Origin: Synechococcus sp. JA-2-3B'a(2-13) | GTDB lineage: Bacteria; Cyanobacteriota; Cyanobacteriia; Thermostichales; Thermostichaceae | Length of the DNA: 64,000 nucleotides | Direction of reading: 5' to 3' | NCBI RefSeq assembly: GCF_000013225.1 | Contig: NC_007776.1 | Span: 1,321,277 to 1,385,276, forward strand | Shown here: piece by piece, positions 33,786 to 42,084 of the stretch | Numbering within the stretch: position 1 is the first letter of the stretch | How the letters are laid out: each line of letters opens with the position of its first letter | The notes under the pieces: generated by a model | Told to the model about the DNA's origin: nothing | The model's input: the letters and a program-made list of their open reading frames with translations, nothing else | Databases searched by the model: none | Translations under genes and position numbers: made by a program

Positions 33786-35837
33786 TTAAGTCTCTCCTCC
33801 AAGGCTTGAATTGTTGTCGACAAAGCAAGCCCTGCTTAGATAGCAAAGGACTCCTCTTTGGCCTGCTACAATTTCTCCCTGCCAGAGGAGATGGGTAGGG
33901 TCCAACATCTGGTCAATCTGCTTGCGGTCTTGCTCAGAAGTAAACTCCACGTAAATCACCTTGATGTCTTTGAGCTGCTCTTGCAGGCTGGTCAACACCT
34001 CCACCTCCTCTCCACCTGTAGCCACCCTGAGCACATCGATGGGCTCCAAACCCAACTCCTTGAGGGCTGCCCTGGCTTCCCGGAAAGGGAGCACCTGCTC
34101 CACTCCCCACTCGGCCTGAGGATCCTCCGGCCAGAGCCGACAAGTTCTGCAACTATCCTGCCCCGCCAGCCCCACTGGATGCACAAAGCAGTTGCCCAGG
34201 CCAAGAGCATTCTGCTGCAGCAGGTGCAAGGCCAAGGGATCCACCTCAAAACAATGAATGGCCGCCTCAGGGCAGAAACCCCGAAAACAAACGCTACCAA
34301 GGCCTACCCCAGCTCCGATGTCGATAACCGTCTGCACCTGGCTAGACAGAAACACAGGAAAGTTAAGATACGTCCTCTCGTAAAAAACGGTGTCTGGGTA
34401 GAGCTTTACCGAAAACCTGAGTTTGCCAAAGTCAAAGCCAGTCAACACTGCTTCCATTAACTTACTGGCATTGGCCAAAAGAAGTTGGTGGTCCTCTGCC
34501 AAGACAAAAGCAAAGTTAGCCCTCACAGACCGCCCCAGCCGCTGCAAGTCCTCAGCTGTGCACACCACAGCATCAAAGCTGGGCCAACTGGCTGGCTCTC
34601 CTCTCACCTCGTGAATTCGCTCGGGCACTCCCTTCTGCTGCAGCAGGGCACAGGGATCCCCAAACCCCTCTTCCACGTACAGCTCCAGCCGCGGCAAGTC
34701 CAGCAAGTCCGCGGCTATCACCCCAGGACAGCCTCGGCCAACAAATACCCTCAGTCGCTCCTGCACGCGATGCAGCTCTTGAATGGGCTCGTAGATTCCT
34801 AGTCGTGTGTCTATCCAGGCAGAGCTGGCCGTGCTGACAAAGTAGCGCACATCAGAGCGGGGCGAGTAACGAAAGGGCTCCGGCAGCTCTCCCCCAAACA
34901 CCCAGTCCAGCAGGTTCTGAATGCGGTGGCGGGGATGCCACTTTTCATCAAAGGTGTGGTAAGCGCGGCGGGCAATTTGAATGGCTTCTTGGGGATGGTC
35001 TAGGTAGTAGCGAACTTTTTCCAGGAGTTCGGCTTCGGAGTTGTAGGTGTCGCAGTAGGTGCCGGGCGCCAAAAGTTCGTCCAATCCTGAGGCGAAGGAG
35101 AGCTGGTCAGTGAGCAGAAAGCCCCCTGCAGAAATCACTTCCAAGTTCCTTAAGTTCAGATCCCCATTTTGGCTGCAGTTGAAAGAGATTAACGAGCCAC
35201 CAAATATTAGTTGAGGATTGTGGACTCGAGTCTTTATAAGTAGAGGTAGACCCAGTTTTTTCAAGGACATGATCAACTTAAGACGTCTGTAATGATAAGA
35301 GTTAAAATTAAGGTTACCCACAAACGCAACTCTAATTTCTTTCTTTTCTATCCAACTGGAGCTGGTGAGACAAGCGGAAATGAAAGGCAGCCAAGCTAGC
35401 CTTTGAACTCCTGCTGCTGCGAACCAGTGGAGGTGCTGTCGGTCATAGGCGGTGGCAATATAATCAAAGGCTTCAGTGGCCCAGTAAGTTAGAAGGTGGG
35501 TGATAGGGAGCACATGATGATGCGTATCTCCGGCTAGCAAGACAGTTGGGCAGCCAAATTTTTTCGTGTTGAAAGGACTAGTCAGATCAACACTCGATGT
35601 CCAGACAATCACCAAGTCAAATTCTTTGTCTTCGACTTGATCTGAATACTGGACAAATTCATAGAGGTCAAAGTCTTTGTCAGGACACTCAACTAAGCTT
35701 TTTGGAACACTAAAAAAATCGAATATCTGTCTTCTAACCTTTCCTTTCGGACATAGAGTTACTTGACGCTCTGAAAGAGTGAGAGGTGGGACATAATCAG
35801 GTGGAGTCATCCAAACTAGTAGAACTCGAGGATTCAT
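33786..35837 (-). CDS. CgeB-like glycosyltransferase fused to FkbM-like methyltransferase, second copy
   Basis: 683 residues, same two-domain plan as the gene at 24589. N-terminal part: LVIVWTSSVDLTSPFNTKKF, GCPTVLLAGDTHHHVLPI, VISAGGFLLTDQLSFASGLD. C-terminal part: VIDIGAGVGLGSVCFRGFCP (about residue 505), IHCFEVDPLALHLLQQNAL, IDVLRVATGGEEVEVLTSL and VIYVEFTSEQDRKQID. The methyltransferase reads RVATGGEE where FkbM members usually have KIDVEG, so the catalytic or substrate loop is altered. AGGAAG upstream of the ATG. First intact gene of the run leading into the two giant fusions. Confidence 0.83.
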   Translation of the reverse strand: MNPRVLLVWMTPPDYVPPLTLSERQVTLCPKGKVRRQIFDFFSVPKSLVECPDKDFDLYEFVQYSDQVEDKEFDLVIVWTSSVDLTSPFNTKKFGCPTVLLAGDTHHHVLPITHLLTYWATEAFDYIATAYDRQHLHWFAAAGVQRLAWLPFISACLTSSSWIEKKEIRVAFVGNLNFNSYHYRRLKLIMSLKKLGLPLLIKTRVHNPQLIFGGSLISFNCSQNGDLNLRNLEVISAGGFLLTDQLSFASGLDELLAPGTYCDTYNSEAELLEKVRYYLDHPQEAIQIARRAYHTFDEKWHPRHRIQNLLDWVFGGELPEPFRYSPRSDVRYFVSTASSAWIDTRLGIYEPIQELHRVQERLRVFVGRGCPGVIAADLLDLPRLELYVEEGFGDPCALLQQKGVPERIHEVRGEPASWPSFDAVVCTAEDLQRLGRSVRANFAFVLAEDHQLLLANASKLMEAVLTGFDFGKLRFSVKLYPDTVFYERTYLNFPVFLSSQVQTVIDIGAGVGLGSVCFRGFCPEAAIHCFEVDPLALHLLQQNALGLGNCFVHPVGLAGQDSCRTCRLWPEDPQAEWGVEQVLPFREARAALKELGLEPIDVLRVATGGEEVEVLTSLQEQLKDIKVIYVEFTSEQDRKQIDQMLDPTHLLWQGEIVAGQRGVLCYLSRACFVDNNSSLGGET

Positions 35838-35852
35838 CAGTCTCAGAGCTTC

Positions 35853-36795
35853 CTAAAGATTACCACTGCTTTCGTAGAATATGCATCTATTCAGATAACA
35901 TAAGCACCCGTAGTTACCCTGAGAAACTTCCTCCTGCCAGAGGAGATGGGTAGGATCCAACATCTGGTCAATCTGCTTGCGGTCTTGCTCAGAAGTAAAC
36001 TCCACGTAAATCACCTTGATGTCTTCGAGCTGCTCTTGCAGGCTGGTCAACACCTCCACCTCATTCCCGCCTGTAGCCACCCTGAGCACATCGATGGGCT
36101 CCAAACCCAACTCCTTGAGGGCTGCCCTGGCTTCCCGGAAAGGGAGCACCTGCTCCACTCCCCACTCGGCCTGAGGATCCTCCGGCCAGAGCCGACAAGT
36201 TCTGCAGCTATTCTGCCCCGCCAGCCCCACTGGATGCACAAAGCAGTTGCCCAGGCCAAGAGCATTCTGCTGCAGCAGGTGTAGAGCTAGGGGATCCACC
36301 TCAAAACAATGAATGGCCGCCTCAGGGCAGAAACCCCGAAAACAAACGCTACCAAGGCCTACCCCAGCTCCGATGTCGATAACCGTCTGCACCTGGCTAG
36401 ACAGAAACACAGGAAAGTTAAGATACGTCCTCTCGTAAAAAACGGTGTCTGGGTAGAGCTTTACCGAAAACCTGAGTTTGCCAAAGTCAAAGCCAGTCAA
36501 CACTGCTTCCATTAACTTACTGGCATTGGCCAAAAGAAGTTGGTGGTCCTCTGCCAAGACAAAAGCAAAGTTAGCCCTCACAGGCCGCCCCAGCCGCTGC
36601 AAGTCCTCAGCTGTGCACACCACAGCATCAAAACTAGGCCAACTGGCTGGCTCCCCTCTCACCTCGTGAATTCGCTCGGGCACTCCCTTCTGCTGCAGCA
36701 GGGCACAGGGATCCCCAAACTCCTCTTCCACATACAGCTCCAGCCGCGGCAGGTCCAGCAAGTCTGCTGCTATCACTTCCGGACAGCCGCAACTA
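35853..36795 (-). pseudogene. Truncated copy of the FkbM-like half of the GT-FkbM fusion
   Basis: From about 36795 down, the sequence matches 33881-34740 almost base for base (offset 2055), covering the linker and the methyltransferase but not the glycosyltransferase half. It remains open for 307 codons (MIAADLLDLPRLELY to KRCIFYESSGN-like end) and might still be translated. Upstream it is cut off about 37 bp before the right end of a tnpB element. The extreme C-terminus differs from the intact copy. Confidence 0.8.
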
Positions 36796-36831
36796 TAGCC
36801 AATAAGGATTTGAGGGGTGGCTGGAGAGATA

Positions 36832-36960
36832 GTAAACTACCCGGCTCCGACCGCTAAGCGGTACGGAGCGGGCTTTCAGTAGCCCTGAGCCTGCTCTGCT
36901 CTACCAGAGAACAAAACAGGCCCGAACCTCTAGGCTGGTTTACGGCAGCCCCCAAGAGCG
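36832..36960 (-). ncRNA. Right end and putative omega-RNA (reRNA) of tnpB copy 1
   Basis: On the minus strand the element ends AAGCCCG, hairpin CTCCG-T-ACCGC-TTA-GCGGT-CGGAG, then CCGGGTAGTTTAC (ending at 36832). The other tnpB copies share the AAGCCC-hairpin-GGGTAGTTTAC plan. The hairpin has one unpaired T, as in IS200/IS605 end hairpins. The tnpB stop codon lies in the hairpin loop, as expected for a guide RNA that overlaps the 3' end of tnpB. Confidence 0.5.
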
Positions 36961-38092
36961 CAATTACGTTTGCACCATTCAAGTCCGCATCTCCTTCCCA
37001 TCCACAGTGCCCACACTTGAACGACTTACCACTGCGGTAGGATTGCGCAGGATCGGGATGGATGTGTAAACACTTGTGACAGGTCTGCGACGTGTAGGCA
37101 GGCGGCACAAGAACCAGAGAAACCCCTGCAACTCTCGCCTTGTATTCCAGAAACTGGCGTAGCTGGTAGAACGCCCAACTGTTGGTTCTGCGCCGTTCGG
37201 CCTTGTTGCGCGGCTGTTGATTGACCCTTTCCCGGATCCCTGTCAGGTCTTCCAGGGCAATAGCGCTGTTTGTGGTCTTTGCCCTAGAGACAATAGCTTT
37301 GGAGATTCGATGATTGACCCACGCCTGAAAGCGCCTCTCCTTGCCAGACAGCCGTTGCAGCAGTTGACGGCATCTGCGCCGCGAACTGCGTGTGCCCTTA
37401 CTGGCTTTGCGTTGGAGTACCGCCCTCAACCGGGAGTAGTGGTCTCGTACCTTGTTTAACTGCTGTCCATTCCAGTTCTTCCCCTCTGAGGTATGAGCGA
37501 TATCTATCCTTCCCAAATCCACCCCGATCACCTTGTCGGTATCTTGTTGCTTGGGTGGTTTTTTCTCTACGCAAATCTGGATGTAGTAGGAGCCATCTTT
37601 GCGCTTGACCAGGGTGGCAGATTTGGGGTTGGAACCAGCCAGCATCCCACGCTGGTAGTTGCCAATGGCCAGTTCAAAGCGTTCTCTCCCTTCCACCGTG
37701 GTCAGCGACACCGTCCAGTCTTTTTGACGGAACGAAAAGATGCGAGCGTCGTAGGTAACAAAGCCGCTCTCAAACTCCTTGACGGGACGCTTTTTCTGCT
37801 TAGCCACTTTGCGGGAACCCGCTACCCGTCTGCACACCTGTTGGTCGCGTAAGCGGGACGTAGTCCTTGCCAAGTTACTGGACAAGCCAAACCGGGCTCG
37901 AATCTCGTAGTAGCAAAGGGATTGCAGCTTGACCGCGTTGACGATCTTCTCCGGCGTGTTCTGGTTGACCCAATTCAAGGCTTGGCCAAAAGCCTCCAAA
38001 GTCGCGTCCAATTTGGCGGCTTGCGACGGGGACACCTTGAGCTTGCAGGATATGGTCAGGACTTGGCTCATAAGTTCATTGTACTTCATCAA
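36854..38092 (-). CDS. tnpB: TnpB-family RNA-guided nuclease (solitary IS200/IS605), copy 1
   Basis: 412 residues, full length. RuvC-like acids are Asp192 (IGVDLGRIDIAH), Glu281 (AIALEDLTGIRERV) and Asp370 (EGDADLNGANVIALL). The zinc finger is C338-x-x-C341 (TCHKC) and C360-x-x-C363 (KCGHC). All are present, so it may be active. Residues 76-83 (RTTSRLRD) are an eight-residue insertion absent from the copy at 62990 and encoded exactly by a 24 bp dispersed repeat. The tail after NQPRG is translated end-RNA. No tnpA is adjacent. An ATG 21 bases downstream of the first is also possible. Confidence 0.92.
   Translation of the reverse strand: MMKYNELMSQVLTISCKLKVSPSQAAKLDATLEAFGQALNWVNQNTPEKIVNAVKLQSLCYYEIRARFGLSSNLARTTSRLRDQQVCRRVAGSRKVAKQKKRPVKEFESGFVTYDARIFSFRQKDWTVSLTTVEGRERFELAIGNYQRGMLAGSNPKSATLVKRKDGSYYIQICVEKKPPKQQDTDKVIGVDLGRIDIAHTSEGKNWNGQQLNKVRDHYSRLRAVLQRKASKGTRSSRRRCRQLLQRLSGKERRFQAWVNHRISKAIVSRAKTTNSAIALEDLTGIRERVNQQPRNKAERRRTNSWAFYQLRQFLEYKARVAGVSLVLVPPAYTSQTCHKCLHIHPDPAQSYRSGKSFKCGHCGWEGDADLNGANVIALLGAAVNQPRGSGLFCSLVEQSRLRATESPLRTA
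37845..37868 (-). repeat. 24 bp dispersed repeat inserted in tnpB copy 1 (occupied site)
   Basis: On the minus strand it starts AAGGACTACGTCC and ends CGCTTACGCGA. Copy 3 of tnpB continues straight across the same point (63980/63981), giving an exact 24 bp, in-frame occupied/empty pair. Confidence 0.9.
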
Positions 38093-38103
38093 AGCGCATT
38101 CCT

Positions 38104-38140
38104 CCCGGCAGTGACCCTACGGGTACAGTGCGGGGCTCCT
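38104..38140 (-). repeat. Left-end hairpin of tnpB element 1
   Basis: Just upstream of tnpB, GGAGCCCCG, hairpin CACTG-T-ACCC-GTA-GGGT-CACTG and CCGGGAG repeat the shape of the right end and of the HEARO-like ends. One base pair of the outer stem is mismatched. It is a good candidate for the left-end structure bound by a Y1 transposase. Confidence 0.55.
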
Positions 38141-38327
38141 GCGATTTCTAGCTGAATACCGAGTTTGAAGAGGACATCTGTGTTGATTCTGGACAATGTC
38201 CTGATTCAAAGGCCTACAGCCTGCTTTCGGGAACGGACGCTATCTTACTGGCTAGCGTCTCATTGTTGTTTGAATTGACCATCAACTGCCTCCCAAACCC
38301 TCTGCGCCGCTCAACCCTCATCCCCTG

Positions 38328-38350
38328 CCCCTCTCCCAGAGGGAGAAGGG
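38328..38350. terminator. Hairpin downstream of crtISO
   Basis: CCCCTCTCCC (38328-38337), loop AGA, GGGAGAAGGG (38341-38350). It is 22 bp past the crtISO stop. No T-tract, so it may equally be a dispersed palindrome. Confidence 0.4.
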
Positions 38351-38371
38351 AGTAGCAAGGATAAGGGCAAC

Positions 38372-39928
38372 CTAAACCAAATCCGCTGCCACTCGGTGGG
38401 CGCAGGCAAAGCCGGAGAAGGCAACGGCATTGAGCCCTTGGCCGGGGAAGGTGCTATCCCCCACACAATACAGGTTGGGGATGGCGGTGCGATTGAAGGG
38501 CATGCCCAGCAAGCCCCAGGGATCCCGGCTGGGGATAGGCCCATAGGTGCCGTTGCTGCGGCTCAAAAAGCGGCGGTGGGTGCGGGGGGTGCCTATCTCC
38601 TTCAGTTCAATGTGGGATCCCAGTTGGGGCCAAAGGGCCTCCAGGCGGCGGATGAGGCGGTCGGCGGCTTGCTGTTTCTGGGTCTGGTACTGGCTTGGGC
38701 TTAACCCTTGCCAGGTGGATATCCAACTGGGGGTAAAGGCATGAACAATGTGGCGGCCCGGGGGAGCCAGGTCGGGATCCAACAGGGTGGGGATGGAGAC
38801 AAAAAGGGTGCCCTGCTCAGCCTCCATCTGATCCCAGTCTTCCAGGAGAATGTGGTGACAATAGCGTTCGCCGGCCAGGGCCTCGGCCCGCACCCCCAGG
38901 TGCAAGCTTAAAAAGCTAGGGGATTGCTGGTAGCGTTTTTGCCACTGCCGCTCCGCCCTGGGCAGGGATCCCGGCCATAGGCGCTCAAAGGTGTCCCAGC
39001 GGGTGGCATTGGAGATGATCGTGCGGGCAAAGAGCTTTTCCCCGCTGGCCAGCTCTACGCCCACCGCCCGACCTCTTTCTTCCAGGATCCGCCGCACGGG
39101 TGCTTTGTAGCGGATCTGCCCGCCATGGGCCTCTAGTCCCTGGGCCAGCTTTTGGGCGATCTGCCCCACCCCCCCTTTGGGATAGTTGACACCGCCGTAG
39201 TGTCGGTCACAAAACACCATCCCGGCATTGATGATGGGCGTGCGATCCGCCGGCACCACCGACCAGCAGTAGCACTCCATATCCACAAAGCGCAGCAAAT
39301 CCGGATCCCGCAGACAGCGCCGCGCCACCTGGCCCACATTCACCGGCAAATAGCGCGCCAAGGTCAGGCAGCCGAGGGGATTGCCCACAAAAGAACGAAA
39401 TAGATAGCCCCACTCCTCCAACGAGAGCAGCTCCATGGCGTTGAGGCTGTTGAAGATGGGCCACAGGCTGTCGTAGAACCGGCGAATGCCGGCGGCTTCC
39501 TGGGGAAAGTAGCCGGATAGCTCCTGCAAAAACTGCTCGTAATCCCGGTGTACTCGGGGATTCAGCCCCTTGGGCAGGTGGTAGGCAATCTGCACCGGAT
39601 CGGGGATAGAGTCTATGGACTGGCCCACCGCTGCCAAAGCCCGTGTCAGCAAGTTAGTGGTGCCTTGGGTGCCCAATCCAAAGATCATGGAAGCGCCCAC
39701 GTCAAAGCGGTAGATCCCGTTGCCTAAGGGATCCGGACGCTCAAAGTAGCCGGCACTGCCCCCTGGAATGAGGTATTTTTCCAGCACCAGCACACGGTAT
39801 CCTTTGGCAGCCAACTGGCTGGCCGCGACCAATCCCCCGATCCCAGCACCGATGACGATGGCATCCCAAGCAGGGGAAGGGGTGTACAGAGCCTGCAAGA
39901 GGGTCTGAGAAGGCAAAGTTGAGGTCAA
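38372..39928 (-). CDS. crtISO: Carotenoid (prolycopene) isomerase CrtISO
   Basis: 518 residues from the TTG at 39928. Dinucleotide-binding motif VIGAGIGGLVAASQLAAKG near residue 24, then VLEKYLIPGGSAGYFERP, FDVGASMIFGLGTQGTTNLL, ECYCWSVVPADRTPIINAGM and NYPKGGVGQIAQKLAQGL, which are typical of CrtH/CrtISO rather than of CrtI or CrtP. The enzyme isomerises poly-cis lycopene to all-trans lycopene at the thylakoid membrane. The open frame extends to an ATG at 40048 with 40 extra non-conserved residues; the chosen TTG puts the FAD motif at the usual distance. It is divergent from a Rieske oxygenase gene with about 200 bp between. Confidence 0.93.
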   Translation of the reverse strand: MTSTLPSQTLLQALYTPSPAWDAIVIGAGIGGLVAASQLAAKGYRVLVLEKYLIPGGSAGYFERPDPLGNGIYRFDVGASMIFGLGTQGTTNLLTRALAAVGQSIDSIPDPVQIAYHLPKGLNPRVHRDYEQFLQELSGYFPQEAAGIRRFYDSLWPIFNSLNAMELLSLEEWGYLFRSFVGNPLGCLTLARYLPVNVGQVARRCLRDPDLLRFVDMECYCWSVVPADRTPIINAGMVFCDRHYGGVNYPKGGVGQIAQKLAQGLEAHGGQIRYKAPVRRILEERGRAVGVELASGEKLFARTIISNATRWDTFERLWPGSLPRAERQWQKRYQQSPSFLSLHLGVRAEALAGERYCHHILLEDWDQMEAEQGTLFVSIPTLLDPDLAPPGRHIVHAFTPSWISTWQGLSPSQYQTQKQQAADRLIRRLEALWPQLGSHIELKEIGTPRTHRRFLSRSNGTYGPIPSRDPWGLLGMPFNRTAIPNLYCVGDSTFPGQGLNAVAFSGFACAHRVAADLV

Positions 39929-40131
39929 GGGATCCCTCTGGAAACTCAAACGCAAGATCAGTATCTTTACCGTACCAGAGGTTCTAGGGTTTCCCCATGA
40001 GTTGAGCTCCCCTGGGAATGAGTTTGCCCAGATCTGCAAGATCCCCAAATAGAGATTGTGGCGCGGGCTACGGAACCGAATTCACGAATTTGCTATACAG
40101 AATCCGGCCATACGATAAAGATGGTTTTGCC

Positions 40132-41151
40132 ATGTTGGTGACCCAGCATCCTGTCTTTCGGCGCTTTTGGTACCCGGTGATGCCCCTCAGCCGATTGGAG
40201 CAGGGATCCCCGCAACCTTTTGAGCTGCTGGGAGAGAGGATCGTCCTTTGGCTGGACAAAGCCGGACAGCCCCAGGCAGTTGCAGATCGCTGCTGTCATC
40301 GGTCGGCCCAATTGTCCAAGGGAATCGTCTGTGATGGCCATATCCGCTGCCCCTACCATGGGTGGGAGTTCGATGGCACGGGAGCCTGTGTCAAAGTGCC
40401 GCAACTGCCGGATCAGGCCCGCATCCCAGAGAGCTACCGCATTCCCGCCTATCTCTGCCAGGCCCGCTATGGCTATGCTTGGGTGTGCTTGCATCCCCAG
40501 CCTCTACGGGGGATCCCGGTCATCCCAGAAGCTGAGGATCCCAGTTACCGGCTCATCCACGAGTTCTACGAACGCTGGGAATGTGCCAGTTTGCGCATCT
40601 GCGAGAACGAGTTCGACGCCGCCCACATCAGCTTTGTACACCAGAACACCTTTGGCAGTATGGAAGACTTGGTACCCAGCCACTTCGAGGTCGAGGAGCT
40701 GGACTACGGGATCCGCACCCGCACAGTGCTCGGTGTAGCCAACCCAGAGCTGCAACAAAAAAACCTGGGCATTGCTGCCGCCAAAACCGAGCGCACCACC
40801 ACTTCAACCTGGCATTTGCCCTTCACCAACCACCTTCACATCCGCTACCCCAATGGCCGCAGCCATGTCATCGTCAACATCCCCACCCCCATCAACGACC
40901 GAGCCTCCCAAGTGGTGCAGTTTTGTTTGCGCAACGACACCGAAGCCGATACCCCAGCCGCCGAGGTTATCCGCTTTGACCGGGCCGTGACCCTGGAAGA
41001 CAAAGCCATTTTGGAGACCACGGATCCCGACGTGCCCCTCACCCTCAGCGCCGAGCAGCACATGCTCACCGATAAGCCCGGGATCCTGATGCGCAAGCAA
41101 CTGGCGGCTTTGCTCAAGGCCCACAGCAGCTCCTCAAACCAGATGTTCTAG
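40132..41151 (+). CDS. Pheophorbide a oxygenase-like Rieske protein
   Basis: 339 residues. Rieske cluster ligands C-C-H (DRCCHRSAQL) and C-P-Y-H (IRCPYHGWEFDG); mononuclear iron ligands in NEFDAAHISFVHQNTFG (D, H, H). This is the cyanobacterial branch of the PaO/Tic55/CAO-like family, which acts on chlorophyll-derived or other large substrates; the substrate in cyanobacteria is not settled. ATG at 40132 gives MLVTQHPVFRRFWYPV, the family start; the frame is open to 40018. Its 3' end overlaps the end of potB (opposite strand) by 18 bp. Confidence 0.85.
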   Translation: MLVTQHPVFRRFWYPVMPLSRLEQGSPQPFELLGERIVLWLDKAGQPQAVADRCCHRSAQLSKGIVCDGHIRCPYHGWEFDGTGACVKVPQLPDQARIPESYRIPAYLCQARYGYAWVCLHPQPLRGIPVIPEAEDPSYRLIHEFYERWECASLRICENEFDAAHISFVHQNTFGSMEDLVPSHFEVEELDYGIRTRTVLGVANPELQQKNLGIAAAKTERTTTSTWHLPFTNHLHIRYPNGRSHVIVNIPTPINDRASQVVQFCLRNDTEADTPAAEVIRFDRAVTLEDKAILETTDPDVPLTLSAEQHMLTDKPGILMRKQLAALLKAHSSSSNQMF

Positions 41152-42084
41152 GCTGCGGGTGCCAACATACCGGCTGTAGGCGTAGATCAACCCCAGGGTG
41201 AGGCCGGTAACCAAAAAGCTGAGGGCCGCCCCGAAAGGATAGTCCAGGCTGGAGCCAAACTGCAACTGAATCACATTCCCGATCAACAGCGTTTTGCTGC
41301 CCCCCAACAAATCCGGCACTACGAACATGCCGAAAGCCGGGATCCCCACCAGAATGAGGCCCGCCGCCAGTCCAGGCAAGGTCTGGGGCAGAAGCACCCA
41401 CCAAAAGACCTGCCAACCCTTGGCATAGAGATCCCGTGCCGCTTCCGCCAGCCGCCAATCGATGCGCTCCACCGCCGTGTACAGGGGCAAGACCATGTAG
41501 GGCAAAAACGTGTAGACCATGCCCAGATAAACCGCCAGCCAACTGGGATACAGAGCCGTTTGCGGTGGGATCCAGCCCAGCCAGGCCGCCAAGCGAGCCG
41601 GCCACCCTTCCGGGGCCAGCACCACCATCCAGGCGTAGGTGCGGATCACCAGGTTCGTCCAAAAGGGCACCACCACCAAGGTGAGCAACAGATCCCGTTG
41701 TCGGGGTGGGTGGGCGGCAATGAAGAAAGCCAATGGGTAGGCCAGCAGCACGCAAAAAAAGGTGGTCACCCCCGCCACCAGCAGGCTGCGGCCCAAGATC
41801 TGCCAGTAGATGGGCGTCCATCCCAAGGGGCCAAAGCCGAGAATGCGCAGATAGTTCTCCAGGGTCAGGGGCAGTTGAATCTGGCCAAACTCCCCGCGGC
41901 TGAGAAAGCTGCACACCAACAGCAACAGCCCCGGCAGCACCAGAAAAAACATCACCCACAGCACCCCTGGCCCAGCAAAAATCAGGCTGCGTCCCAGCTC
42001 CTGCCAAGGGGTGAGCAGCTCCCCAAATCGCACCTGGGCTTGGCCAGGGATCCACTTGCCCACAGGAGATGGCAGCTTCAACAT
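41134..42084 (-). CDS. potB: Spermidine/putrescine-type ABC transporter permease PotB
   Basis: 316 residues with six helices (FAGPGVLWVMFFLVLPGLLLL first) and the BPD_transp_1 EAA loop EAARDLYAKGWQVFWWVLLP, which docks on the ATPase. Closest by pattern to PotB/PotH polyamine permeases. AGGAGGAG before the ATG. Overlaps potA upstream by 7 bp (translational coupling). potC and potD are not adjacent, so the transporter is split over the genome. Confidence 0.9.
   Translation of the reverse strand: MLKLPSPVGKWIPGQAQVRFGELLTPWQELGRSLIFAGPGVLWVMFFLVLPGLLLLVCSFLSRGEFGQIQLPLTLENYLRILGFGPLGWTPIYWQILGRSLLVAGVTTFFCVLLAYPLAFFIAAHPPRQRDLLLTLVVVPFWTNLVIRTYAWMVVLAPEGWPARLAAWLGWIPPQTALYPSWLAVYLGMVYTFLPYMVLPLYTAVERIDWRLAEAARDLYAKGWQVFWWVLLPQTLPGLAAGLILVGIPAFGMFVVPDLLGGSKTLLIGNVIQLQFGSSLDYPFGAALSFLVTGLTLGLIYAYSRYVGTRSLEHLV

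Noticed and set aside
24589-36795. A secondary-metabolite (macrolide-type) cluster suggested by TylF and FkbM similarity
   Set aside because: No polyketide or peptide synthase, loading or transport genes are present; the same methyltransferase folds are common in surface-glycan loci.
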